The position numbers and the translations under genes were made by a program. Positions 37,601 to 46,390 of a stretch of DNA of 64,000 nt are shown piece after piece; position 1 is the first letter of the stretch; every line of letters starts with the position of its first letter. The notes beneath the pieces were generated by a model that worked only from the letters and a program-made list of their open reading frames with translations, did not search any database and had not been told where the DNA came from. The DNA comes from Lewinellaceae bacterium. Its GTDB lineage: Bacteria > Bacteroidota > Bacteroidia > Chitinophagales > Saprospiraceae. The stretch covers positions 1,426,001-1,490,000 of the forward strand of contig JACJYD010000001.1 of the NCBI GenBank assembly GCA_020636275.1, given 5' to 3'.

Positions 37601-40600
37601 TTGGCCGCGACAACAACCAGACTTTTCCCAATCAGCGCAACATCAATATGAAATTGGATGAGTTGCGTCTCTGGACCCGTCCGCTTTGTAAGGAAGAGAT
37701 CCTTAACAATATGAACTGCGAGTTGACAGGCTCAGAAACAGGGCTGTTAGCTTACTACCAATTCAACCAAGGCTTTGCCGGGGCGGCAAACCCCGCAGAA
37801 ACTACCTTACAGGAATTCAACAACAATTACGACGGCACACTGACTAACTTCGCCCTCACCGGCGCCACCTCCAACTGGGTGGAACCGGGCGCGGTGACTA
37901 CAGGAGGGAGCTGTTCTGCATTTGCCATCGCTAACTACGACCCCAATACCTGTGCCTGTGAATTGGGCTACTACGCCACCACGGACGGCAACGGCAACAT
38001 CACCGCTTGTACGATCTGTCCCCCGGGCACCTATTGCCCCGATGGGATCAATCAATACGATTGTGTGCAAGGTACGTTCCAGGCCCTTCCCGGACAAATT
38101 GCCTGTTACCTGTGTCCTCCGGGTAAATACCAGGACGAAACGGGGGCTGTGGAATGCAAGAACTGCCTGGAGGGCACTTACAATCCTTACGCCGGTGCAG
38201 TTGCCTGCCAAGATTGCCCGGAGGGCACCTATGCGGCCGGTCAGAGCCAGACCGTTTGCGCAACCTGTCAGCCCGGCTCTGTTGCGACCAACCCGGGCAG
38301 CAGCGCCTGTGTGGATTGCGGCAACCCGGTCTTCAGTTCTTCCTGTCCGCTGACGCCGGTGACAACCAATGCGGATCCCGGCAGTTGCAGCGCGTCGGTA
38401 ATGCTGACGGTACCGACCCTCAATGAGGATTGTACGCGCAACCATGCGCTCCAATTTGATGGGGTGAATGATTTCGTGGATCTAGGTACGCTAGCGGGAG
38501 AGGTTTTGGGAAGCGGAGCGCGGACGGTTGAAGCCTGGATCAAGACTTCCAAAACCACGAATCAAACGGTATTCCGTTATGGCCTAACCACAGGCGGGGG
38601 GCGCTGGGATTTAAGAGTGGCCATTGGAAAGGTGAAGATAGATATCAACGGGTCGCAGGTGACCTGGGACCCTTCCCCTGTAAACGTTACTGATGGGAAT
38701 TGGCATCATATCGCCTGGTCGTATAGTGCAGGAGATCAATTGCAGGAAACAGCCATTTATGTCGATGGGGTGTTAGTGACCAATATTTTCGGCAATGTTA
38801 ACGGCACTACGGTGCCAAACACTGCTTCAGGACCGGCTACTATTGGGAATGGGTTTGATTTCTTTGAAGGAGAGATCGATGAACTCCGCTTTTGGAATTA
38901 CGCCCGGACTTCCAGTGAGATCACAGCCACCAAAGACTTGGAGATCAACTCCACCTACCCTGGGCTTATTTCCTACTACAACTTCAACCAAGGCATTGCC
39001 GAGTGTGATAATACAGGCGAAACGGCCCTGCTGGATGGAATGGGTGTCAACAATGGAACGTTCAATGGATTGGCGCTCTCGGGCAGCACTTCCAACTTCG
39101 TAGCCGGCGCCACAGCTCTAGGCAACCCCCTGACCCTGGTCAACGACCTGACCGGCGATTGCAGCGATCCTTCGGGTGCCTTCGACGTCGGCGTCCACAC
39201 AATTATCTGGACGGCTACCGGCGCCAACGGCAACCAGGCTACCTGTACGCAGACAGTGACGGTGAACGACAATGAACTTCCCTCCATCACCTGCCCCGCC
39301 GACATCACGGTGTCCAACTCACCGGGAATATGCGAGAGCACGAATGTGCCGTTGGTCGATCCCGTCGTTACGGATAACTGTGGTCCGGTGAGCATTGCGT
39401 ATTCCGGCGGCATTAGTCCGGCCCCCTTCTACATAGGAGAAAGAGGAGGAAATACCTTCTCCAGTTTCGATACCCTGGGCAATAAAACCGTAATTGCCAG
39501 TATTCCTTTGGCCAATGGGGTCTCCTTCCTGAATTCAGAATACGCCCTGGCGACCTCTATCGGATCGGGTACGCTTTATAAAGTGGAAATTGCCACAGGT
39601 ACTGTAACCCCTTTGTTTACTGTGCCCACTTCCGGGGCCGGACTTGTTGCGGTAGCGATCGATGTGGATGGCCGCGCTTTGGTCGCAAATGAAGGGGCAG
39701 GGCAGATCCTGAGATTTGATTTGAACACCCAGATTTTAGAAACGCTTGTCAGTGGATTGAACAAGCCCGTTGAGGTAGTTGTGGAATCGCCGACTACCCT
39801 CCTTATTTCGGAGAATAACCTGGGTAAAATTGTCCGCTTCGATAAAAATACCAACCTGCTTACCGATTACTCAACGGGTCATGCTGCTCCAACCGAAATT
39901 TTCGTAGAAAATAACGGTGATATACTGGTTGCAGAGAATGGTGGAGTTTTGAGCAGGGTGTCCGGCGGGGTGCGAACGGTCTTTATCAATACAGGTGGGG
40001 TCCCTCACGGCGTTGCTAAAGATGACAATGGCAATATCTATGTCGCCGATATCTCGGCAGGCCAGGTAAAAAAGTATTCCTCTTCGGGCACGCTGATCGC
40101 CACCTTTTCCGGATTTGGTAATCCGGTTTACATTGCGCGCAACCCATCCAACATCTTCAGCGAAGGGTCGACGAATATTACCTGGACAGCAACGGATGGT
40201 AGTGGTAATTCCAGTCAATGCATCCAGACGGTCACCGTCGAAGACAATGAACCGCCCACCATCACCTGTCCGGCTAACATCACGGTGAATAACGACCCGG
40301 GCGTTTGCAGCGCGGTAGTAACCTATTCAACCCCAACCGGCACGGACAATTGCCCCGGCGCGGCGACGACACAGACGGCGGGGCTGGGCAGCGGAGCCAC
40401 CTTCCCGATAGGCATGACTACGGAGACGTACAAAGTGACGGATGCAGCGGGTCTTTCCGCCGTTTGCAGCTTCACCGTAACGGTACAATCCCCGGAAATA
40501 CTCGTAGAAGGCAATAGCGTGGAGATCGCTAACGGCGATAACAGCCCGGATGCGGCAGACGATACAGACTTTGGTGATCAATCAATTGGTAGCACGACCG

Positions 40601-43600
40601 ATCATACCTTCACCATCCGGAATACCGGTACGACGATGGTCAACTTGACAGGCAGCCCGATCGTGGATATCAGTGGAGCCAGTGAATTTAGCGTGTTCAC
40701 CCAGCCTTCTGCCACGTCCATCGCTCCAAACGGCAGCCTGACTTTTGTAGTGCGTTACGCACCGACCTCAGCCGGGGCGCACACTGCAACAGTCAGTATC
40801 GCCAACGACGATTGCGATGAGAACCCCTATACCTTTGATGTATTCGGTGAGGTACTTTGCGACATCTCTATCACCTCGGTCACCCCGACCGACGAGGTCT
40901 GTCCGAATGCCAATGACGGGACGATCACGGTAGTGGCCGTTTGTAATAGTTGTGGAAGCAGCTCCGACATCCGCTACAGCATCAGTCCGGACCCGAACAG
41001 CGTGAGCCCGCAGGCGGGCAATGTGTTTTCGAACCTGCCGGATGGCGTCTATGCTATAACGGTGGAAGATGTGAATGACGGGACTTGTACCGCTGCGCAA
41101 AGCGGTGTGACAGTGGCTGTGGGGGTAGATTATACCGAACCCTCCATCACCTGCCCGGCCGATATTACCCAAAGCACTGATCCGGGTGTCTGTACGGCAT
41201 CGATTACGGTGCCGCAGCCTACGGTGTCGGATAATTGCGACCCAAGTGTTCTGGGGAATGCGTTGCACTTTGACGGTTTGAATGACAAAGTTGACTTAGG
41301 AAATCCTACTGATCTTCAACTAGTTACCTATACCATAGAATTTTGGTTCAAACCTGAACAAAACGATAGGAGTATTCTTACTCGGGGTAAATCAAGAGGA
41401 GGTGCTCCTGAAAGAATCTTTGATGTATACGGTTATGGAGATGGAACTTGGAGGTGGGCATTAACAGATGGAAGCCAGTACAATATGTCAATTTCTTTTG
41501 TAGGAATTACTTTAAATGTATGGAATCATCTTGCTCTTAAAGTCAATGGATCTTCGGCTATTATTCAAATAAATGGAGGTCCAGAGATAAGTGCTCCGAT
41601 TACTGGGACCCCATCTACTGATTTATTCAATTGGTCTTTGGGGGGTGATATTTCTCAATACCGCTTCCAGGGAGAAATAGACGAGTTGCGGTTTTGGAAT
41701 ACGTATCGGAGTCCTGTAGAAGTTGTCTCTAATATGAATCACGAACTTAGCGGCAGTGAATCAGGCTTGGTAGCTTATTACAATTTCAACCAGGGTGTTG
41801 CCAATGGCGATAATGGTAGCGGTTGTCCAAGTGGAACACCCTGTGAAGATGAATTGATAGATTCTGCTGCATCGAATGATGGGGTGTTAAATAATTTCGC
41901 CCTTTCATCCAATTTGTCGAACTGGGTCGGAGGTGTAATCGTACCGCTAACCATTGCCAATGACATCAATAACCTGTCTACACTATCAAATAATTTCCCC
42001 CATGGCTCCACCACCGTCACCTGGACCGTCACCGATGCCTCTGGCAACAACACCAGTTGTACGATGACGGTAACGGTAAATGACGACGAGCTTCCCTCCA
42101 TCACCTGTCCCTCCAATATCACCCAGCCGAACGATCCGGGCGTTTGTACAGCGGATGTTACCGTACCTCCCCCGACCTTATCAGACAACTGCTCCGGGGT
42201 ATCAGGTTCAGCTCTTGCATTCGATGGCGTGGATGAATATGTGGATGCCGGAAATATTGCCGCTACCAATTTTGGAACAAGCGATTTTACCATTGAATTC
42301 TGGATGAAAACCAGTGTTACTCCATCCTTAACAGCCGGCCTTCTCTCCAAGCGAGCTATTTGTAATTTCGATAACTTTTGGGATATCCGCCTGAATACAA
42401 ACGGGACGGTGTATTTTGAAACTTCGGGTACAGGAGGTTCGCCATATGAAGGAGTTACCTCGGCTCCTACCACCGTCACGGATGGCCAGTGGTATCACAT
42501 CGCAGTGAGCCGGATCGGCACGACAATGGCCTTTTATGTGAATGGAGTGCTGAAAAATTCTGCAACATCTACGGTCAATTTTTCCAATACAGCCAGTGTG
42601 CTTATTGGCGCCGATGCTTGTTCACCCGTCAGTTTTGGAACTTACTATGAAGGAATTATTGACGAGGTGCGGATTTGGAACGTGGGTCGAACAGGAATCC
42701 AGATTGCCAACACTATGAACCAATCGATAGATTGCAACCACCCCAACCTGATCGCCTATTACCCCATGAACGAAGGAGCCGGTAGCACACTCACCGATTG
42801 TACGGTCAACTCCAACAACGGCAACCTTCAAAACATGGAACCTGCCGACTGGGTAAGCTCCACCCAACCTGCTAATACGCTGGTTGTGACCAATGACTTT
42901 AATGGAACGGAGGACGCCTCCGGAACCTACAATAAAGGAACGACCAGTGTAGTTTGGACCGTCACCGACGGCTCCGGCAACAACACCTCCTGTACCATGA
43001 CAGTGACGGTTCATGACAATGAAGCTCCGGTTGTCACTTGTCCGTCGAACCAATCGGCTAACACGAGCGCAGATGGAAACGGGGACTGTTCTACGACTGT
43101 CGCCGGGCTTCAAGTCAGTGCGACGGATAACTGCGATCCGGCAGGCAGCCTTGATTTTACCTATTCGGTGAGCGGGGCTACCACGGTAGGCAGCACAAAC
43201 ACAACGGGCAGTCCATTGGATCTGAGTGGTATTGCATTTAATTCAGGTTTGAGCAACGTAAGCGTTTCGGTAACAGACGAGGCGTCGAATACAAACACGA
43301 CCTGTTCGTTTACAGTGACAGTGACTGATAATGAGAACCCGACATTGACCTGCCCCGCATCCACGACTGTGAATAATGACTTTTTGCAATGTTCGGCGGT
43401 GGTGGATTACACGCTACCGACAGTAGCAGACAACTGTCTGGATTGCATCGCGCCGACTTCCATCCCGGATTACACCTTCCTGGGGGTGATCAACGGACAT
43501 ACTTACTTCCGTTCTAACTTCAGTACGGCCTGGTCGGACGCCAAAACGGAGGCCATTGGATTGGGAGGCCATTTGGTCACGGTGACCAGCGCGGCGGAAA

Positions 43601-45513
43601 ATACCCTGGTGATCGGCAATGGAGCAGCGGCCTGGATCGGTCTAACGGATCAGGCCGTTGAGGGAGTTTGGCAGTGGGTGACCGGTGAGCCTTTCGTATA
43701 TTCCTCCTGGTGTCCGGGGGAACCAAATAACGCTGGTCTCCTGGGAGAGGACTATGTAGTGACCAATTTTTGTACTTCCGGTCAGTGGAATGATTATCCT
43801 GATCCGATCTTGGTACCGTTTATTGTGGAATTTGACTGCGCTGCGGCTGTACCGAGCCAAACGGCCGGCCTTGCCAGCGGCAGTGCTTTTCCGGTAGGAA
43901 CAACCACGAATACTTTCAATTATACGGACGATGCCGGAAATTCAGGCACTTGTTCCTTTACGGTAACCGTCCTGGATAATGAAGCGCCCGTCATCACCCT
44001 GCTGGGCAATGCCAGCGTAGTCCACTGCCAGGGCACGACTTACACCGATGCCGGCGCCACGGCATCCGACAACTGCGACAGCGACCTGACCGGAAGCATC
44101 GCGGTCGTCAATCCTGTGGATCAAAACACCCCGGCAGGAACCTACACCATCACATACGACGTGATGGATGCCGCAGGCAATCCCGCTACCCAGGTGACGC
44201 GCACCGTAGTGGTCAAAGATCCGCAAATGGCAACGCCCAGCGCCATGTCTGACGGGTTCTGCAGCGGAGGGTCCACAGCGATCACAGTCGATTATGGAGC
44301 CGATACCGACAACCTCCGGGTGGACGTATCGGTAATGCAAGGCACGCCGACCGGCTACACCGCCAGCCCCTTCTACCTGGGTGACGGCGATCAACTGGAA
44401 GTGAACGCATTGAGCAATGTGGGCAACCAGGACGCCATTATCGAATACACGCTGACGCCGTATCATTTCGGCCCCGACGGGCAGGATAACCAGGCGGGCG
44501 ACGACGACTGTACCGGGCCGACCAAAGTCGTGACCATTACCGTCAAGCCGGAGCCGGTAGGCGCCAATAAGACCTATGCGGTTTGCTCCGGAACGACCCT
44601 CAACGTCGACCTGCAAGGTGTAGTGGACGTCGATGGCAACGGTGTACAGAGCACCTTCAGCTGGTTGGCGGCAAACAACCCAGATGTGAACGGGGAAAAC
44701 AGCCTGTCCACAGTCGGAAGCGTGATCAACAACCAGCTCGATCTGGTGAACCCGGGCGCGGGCATGCAGACAGTTGTCTACACCGCCAGCCCGACGGGCA
44801 TCAACGGCTGCCCGGGCGAGGACTTCACCATCACGGTAGATGTGTATCCCTGCAGTATTACGATCAGCGATCCATGCGCCTGCCTGGACAACGCCACGAC
44901 GATGAGCAACGGCCAGTTCAGTGAGACGGTCGAAGTCACCGGCCCTCCGGGTGATAGCTGGACCGTCGTGCTTGCCCCGGGCTTGTACCAGACGGGTAGT
45001 CCGGCGCCGCCGGCTGCGCCACTGCCCATCGCCGTGGGCACGCCACTGCCGGAAGGTCCGGCAGGAAGTTACACGCTGTCGGGGATCCATGTCGATGCCT
45101 CGGGCTACTCAATCATGGTGACCAATGGTTCCGTATCGCGGAGCGCTTCCAACACTTGCTATTACCCGGATCCGGCCCTGAGCGGCCTGAATGCGGTTTA
45201 TTGCAGCCAGGACGGTCCGCAGGTGGCCACGGTGACGGCCCAATTGGGCGATGCCAGCGGTACGGCGACGATCGAAAGCATCACCTTTGAATTGATCCGC
45301 CAGAGCGACAATATGATCCTCGATACCCAGACGGGGCTGAGCGATACGTACAATTTCGATCCGTCGTCTCTATCCGATGGTCAGTATATCCTCCGGGCGA
45401 TCTTTGACGCCGATTACGATGCGGCCATCCACCCGGGGTGCGTGCAGGAAGTGGAGGAAGAGTTTGAAGTGCGGAAAGTAGGGTGTGGGACGTTTCCGTG
45501 GGATGGGAATTGA
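34621..45513 (+). CDS. Giant modular surface protein (LamG, HYR, propeller, C-type lectin)
   Basis: A 3630-residue protein, started at the ATG at 34621 (MEPRIPFTLFASF) with a signal peptide ending near GVIAQ. Residues about 40-860 are glycine-rich repeats (GGSGTLTLQGTGGAG), probably a beta-helix. Then: LamG (about 870-1050), GCC2/GCC3 cysteine-rich region (about 1097-1240), LamG (about 1275-1497), HYR holding an NHL-like propeller (about 1601-1840), HYR, an ASH-type domain (about 1960-2080), an SprB-like repeat (about 2081-2170), two HYR domains each holding a LamG, HYR, HYR holding a C-type lectin (about 2949-3074), and DUF5011 (about 3121-3199). The last 220 residues match the amylase C-terminus. 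Probable adhesin or glycan-binding surface protein. Confidence 0.92.
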   Translation: MEPRIPFTLFASFKISALFLVSFFLANGVIAQDYTITTAGGALVITDNLGGSDILTLSENGANIRISNSTTSRTYSINGGPVTAFSTPADVSLVGITSITVNAGGGFDTIIVNAFTANLPSLTINGGIGNDNVFFNGDITFLSGANLDVDMQNDDATPGSDRLELAANANLAISGTGTVVIKVSKDVVMNTGSSITTENGDLTVEANQQATSTTGFLEGVEINGASLQATGSGSITVKGKGGGSSQNSRGVYLVNGSSINVNTGSATISGTGGVPASTNGRNDGVLISGLGSGVFSTAGNISITGVGGGPAGSVRDYGISIEGQGKVTAGGSGTITLHGTGGNGTREQHHGIVLTNLGTLVSSVDGQISVTGIGGGTGAGTGNNGVDIVSLAKIEATGTGPIVVNGTGGNGAGSNYGVWVRGAPPASYSEIRANNGDIQVTGQGGGIGNKSTNYGVFVGGIIQTDGTGNVTVQGTGGGTAGNNNYGIRNQGTISAGGSGTLTLQGTGGAGTGSNRYGIENTGSISGSTGNVTVQGTGGGPSTSGSGNSGIRNTGTISAGGSGTLTLQGTGGAGGGTFKYGIEHYGSLSTAGGNMSVTGVEGGTGGGTGIGLRLSTSAGSITTPASGGDISLIANSIELSTTINTNGSGKVYLHPYVNSVATNLGTSGDIKGGPLQLSDSELDYITTGELVIGDANAGIVTVTAPITRSSSTNMSLVSSGDVVFNSSINTNGGTLLLDPGASPAAVTVPFTGTDITASTLSFGSDLAIVINGTTPGTGAGSTYTQLTVVGMVDLTGVDLILSGSHTPALGQTFTIVVNDNTDAIAGTFTGLPEGATIANFLGGSLAATITYVGGTGNDVVLTVITPPPGAALDFDGLDDYVSVPDDAALDITGDMTFETWVYIKGPNAYDSPQSILDKTETADLANYRFYLSPNDRMGFWNGSFNVLSTNTIPTGQWVHLAWVFESGTMTFYTNGVPNGSVVTSLGGVNNGPLNIGRDNNQTFPNQRNINMKLDELRLWTRPLCKEEILNNMNCELTGSETGLLAYYQFNQGFAGAANPAETTLQEFNNNYDGTLTNFALTGATSNWVEPGAVTTGGSCSAFAIANYDPNTCACELGYYATTDGNGNITACTICPPGTYCPDGINQYDCVQGTFQALPGQIACYLCPPGKYQDETGAVECKNCLEGTYNPYAGAVACQDCPEGTYAAGQSQTVCATCQPGSVATNPGSSACVDCGNPVFSSSCPLTPVTTNADPGSCSASVMLTVPTLNEDCTRNHALQFDGVNDFVDLGTLAGEVLGSGARTVEAWIKTSKTTNQTVFRYGLTTGGGRWDLRVAIGKVKIDINGSQVTWDPSPVNVTDGNWHHIAWSYSAGDQLQETAIYVDGVLVTNIFGNVNGTTVPNTASGPATIGNGFDFFEGEIDELRFWNYARTSSEITATKDLEINSTYPGLISYYNFNQGIAECDNTGETALLDGMGVNNGTFNGLALSGSTSNFVAGATALGNPLTLVNDLTGDCSDPSGAFDVGVHTIIWTATGANGNQATCTQTVTVNDNELPSITCPADITVSNSPGICESTNVPLVDPVVTDNCGPVSIAYSGGISPAPFYIGERGGNTFSSFDTLGNKTVIASIPLANGVSFLNSEYALATSIGSGTLYKVEIATGTVTPLFTVPTSGAGLVAVAIDVDGRALVANEGAGQILRFDLNTQILETLVSGLNKPVEVVVESPTTLLISENNLGKIVRFDKNTNLLTDYSTGHAAPTEIFVENNGDILVAENGGVLSRVSGGVRTVFINTGGVPHGVAKDDNGNIYVADISAGQVKKYSSSGTLIATFSGFGNPVYIARNPSNIFSEGSTNITWTATDGSGNSSQCIQTVTVEDNEPPTITCPANITVNNDPGVCSAVVTYSTPTGTDNCPGAATTQTAGLGSGATFPIGMTTETYKVTDAAGLSAVCSFTVTVQSPEILVEGNSVEIANGDNSPDAADDTDFGDQSIGSTTDHTFTIRNTGTTMVNLTGSPIVDISGASEFSVFTQPSATSIAPNGSLTFVVRYAPTSAGAHTATVSIANDDCDENPYTFDVFGEVLCDISITSVTPTDEVCPNANDGTITVVAVCNSCGSSSDIRYSISPDPNSVSPQAGNVFSNLPDGVYAITVEDVNDGTCTAAQSGVTVAVGVDYTEPSITCPADITQSTDPGVCTASITVPQPTVSDNCDPSVLGNALHFDGLNDKVDLGNPTDLQLVTYTIEFWFKPEQNDRSILTRGKSRGGAPERIFDVYGYGDGTWRWALTDGSQYNMSISFVGITLNVWNHLALKVNGSSAIIQINGGPEISAPITGTPSTDLFNWSLGGDISQYRFQGEIDELRFWNTYRSPVEVVSNMNHELSGSESGLVAYYNFNQGVANGDNGSGCPSGTPCEDELIDSAASNDGVLNNFALSSNLSNWVGGVIVPLTIANDINNLSTLSNNFPHGSTTVTWTVTDASGNNTSCTMTVTVNDDELPSITCPSNITQPNDPGVCTADVTVPPPTLSDNCSGVSGSALAFDGVDEYVDAGNIAATNFGTSDFTIEFWMKTSVTPSLTAGLLSKRAICNFDNFWDIRLNTNGTVYFETSGTGGSPYEGVTSAPTTVTDGQWYHIAVSRIGTTMAFYVNGVLKNSATSTVNFSNTASVLIGADACSPVSFGTYYEGIIDEVRIWNVGRTGIQIANTMNQSIDCNHPNLIAYYPMNEGAGSTLTDCTVNSNNGNLQNMEPADWVSSTQPANTLVVTNDFNGTEDASGTYNKGTTSVVWTVTDGSGNNTSCTMTVTVHDNEAPVVTCPSNQSANTSADGNGDCSTTVAGLQVSATDNCDPAGSLDFTYSVSGATTVGSTNTTGSPLDLSGIAFNSGLSNVSVSVTDEASNTNTTCSFTVTVTDNENPTLTCPASTTVNNDFLQCSAVVDYTLPTVADNCLDCIAPTSIPDYTFLGVINGHTYFRSNFSTAWSDAKTEAIGLGGHLVTVTSAAENTLVIGNGAAAWIGLTDQAVEGVWQWVTGEPFVYSSWCPGEPNNAGLLGEDYVVTNFCTSGQWNDYPDPILVPFIVEFDCAAAVPSQTAGLASGSAFPVGTTTNTFNYTDDAGNSGTCSFTVTVLDNEAPVITLLGNASVVHCQGTTYTDAGATASDNCDSDLTGSIAVVNPVDQNTPAGTYTITYDVMDAAGNPATQVTRTVVVKDPQMATPSAMSDGFCSGGSTAITVDYGADTDNLRVDVSVMQGTPTGYTASPFYLGDGDQLEVNALSNVGNQDAIIEYTLTPYHFGPDGQDNQAGDDDCTGPTKVVTITVKPEPVGANKTYAVCSGTTLNVDLQGVVDVDGNGVQSTFSWLAANNPDVNGENSLSTVGSVINNQLDLVNPGAGMQTVVYTASPTGINGCPGEDFTITVDVYPCSITISDPCACLDNATTMSNGQFSETVEVTGPPGDSWTVVLAPGLYQTGSPAPPAAPLPIAVGTPLPEGPAGSYTLSGIHVDASGYSIMVTNGSVSRSASNTCYYPDPALSGLNAVYCSQDGPQVATVTAQLGDASGTATIESITFELIRQSDNMILDTQTGLSDTYNFDPSSLSDGQYILRAIFDADYDAAIHPGCVQEVEEEFEVRKVGCGTFPWDGN
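36019..36338 (+). repeat. Intragenic tandem repeat, about 183-189 bp period
   Basis: A 59-bp block is identical at 36091-36149 and 36280-36338 (offset 189 bp, 63 codons). A nearly identical flanking block starts at 36019 and 36202 (offset 183 bp). Both offsets keep the reading frame. The units encode the motif GTISAGGSGTLTLQGTGGAG in the glycine-rich domain. Confidence 0.85.
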
Positions 45514-45555
45514 TAAATGAAAGAAGGGGGACGGAAGGCCCCCTTCTTTCATTTA
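45514..45555. terminator. Terminator of the giant gene
   Basis: A perfect 17-bp stem (45514-45530 and 45539-45555, core GAAAGAAGGGGG) with an 8-nt loop starts right after the stop codon and ends in an AT-rich stretch. It separates the giant gene from the Uma2 gene. Confidence 0.85.
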
Positions 45556-45569
45556 ATAATGAAATGGGC

Positions 45570-45577
45570 TATCTTTG
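45570..45577 (+). promoter_or_regulatory. Possible -7 box for the Uma2 gene
   Basis: TATCTTTG fully matches TAnnTTTG, 15 bp before the ATG at 45593 and just after the previous terminator, implying a very short leader. Confidence 0.4.
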
Positions 45578-45592
45578 AAAAAAGCAATTTTC

Positions 45593-46201
45593 ATGGAAAC
45601 CGCCAAAGCACCCATAACCGACCTTTCTCAACTCGACCCCGAAGGGAAATACACCTATGCAGACTATCTGTTGTGGAGGTTTAAAGAGCGGGTGGAATTG
45701 ATCAGAGGCCGGTTATTTAAAATGACGCCGGCGCCGAACCGGGAACACCAACGGGTGGCTGGGATATTAACCGGTTTGTTTTATTCTTTTTTTCGAAGGC
45801 AGCCTTGCCAGTTTTACCCGGCGCCTTTCGATGTACGCCTTCCCAAAAAGGGTCAGCCGGAAGTTTACACCGTAGTTCAACCCGATCTCTGTGTAGTTTG
45901 CGACCAGGATAAACTGGATGAGAAAGGCTGTGTCGGTGCACCTGATCTGGTGGTGGAGATTCTTTCTCCCGGCAATACCCACAAGGAAATGCGGGAAAAA
46001 TACGAGGTCTACGAGGAATCCGGGGTCAAAGAGTACTGGCTGGTCAATCCCTGGGACAAGATCGTGCTGGTCTATGTCCTCAACGAATCCGGTATTTTCA
46101 TCGGCCTGCAGCCGCTCACCGAGGAGCAAACTTTGGAATCCAGACAGTTTCCTGGCTTGAAAATTCCGCTTGGGGAGGTGTTTGAGACTATAATTAAATA
46201 A
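45593..46201 (+). CDS. Uma2-family (DUF820) endonuclease-like protein
   Basis: A 202-residue protein, started at the ATG at 45593 (METAKAPITDLSQLDPEGKY); an in-frame TTG lies six codons upstream. The family signature is clear: PDLCVVCD, then PDLVVEILSPGNTHKEMREKYEVYEESGVKEYWLVNP, a PD-(D/E)xK-type fold with the acidic residues in place. Uma2 proteins are common in Bacteroidota and cyanobacteria and are thought to be restriction-like nucleases, often linked to mobile DNA, but their cellular role is poorly known. It lies beside a family of palindromic intergenic repeats (46236-46355). Confidence 0.88.
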   Translation: METAKAPITDLSQLDPEGKYTYADYLLWRFKERVELIRGRLFKMTPAPNREHQRVAGILTGLFYSFFRRQPCQFYPAPFDVRLPKKGQPEVYTVVQPDLCVVCDQDKLDEKGCVGAPDLVVEILSPGNTHKEMREKYEVYEESGVKEYWLVNPWDKIVLVYVLNESGIFIGLQPLTEEQTLESRQFPGLKIPLGEVFETIIK

Positions 46202-46235
46202 ACACGTGCTATCCCAAATTTTGGCGAAAGTAATT

Positions 46236-46355
46236 TTATTACCGCTACGGCGCAACGAGCGCAACGAGACCTTGCTTTTCAAAATCTGGAGCAATTGGCT
46301 CTTGGTAAAGCAACGCACAACAAGCGTTGCGTCCGTTGCGTCGTCGCGGTAATAA
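46236..46355. repeat. GACGCGACGG-type inverted repeat, copy 1
   Basis: Arms 46236-46266 and 46325-46355 pair over 31 bp with about three mismatches (ends TTATTACCGC/GCGGTAATAA). The arms contain repeated words CGCAACG. Related elements occur at 47282-47371 and 49425-49524. This copy lies between convergent genes. Confidence 0.85.
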
Positions 46356-46390
46356 AAGCCCACTTTTCAAAAATCCGGCATGATTCATGT

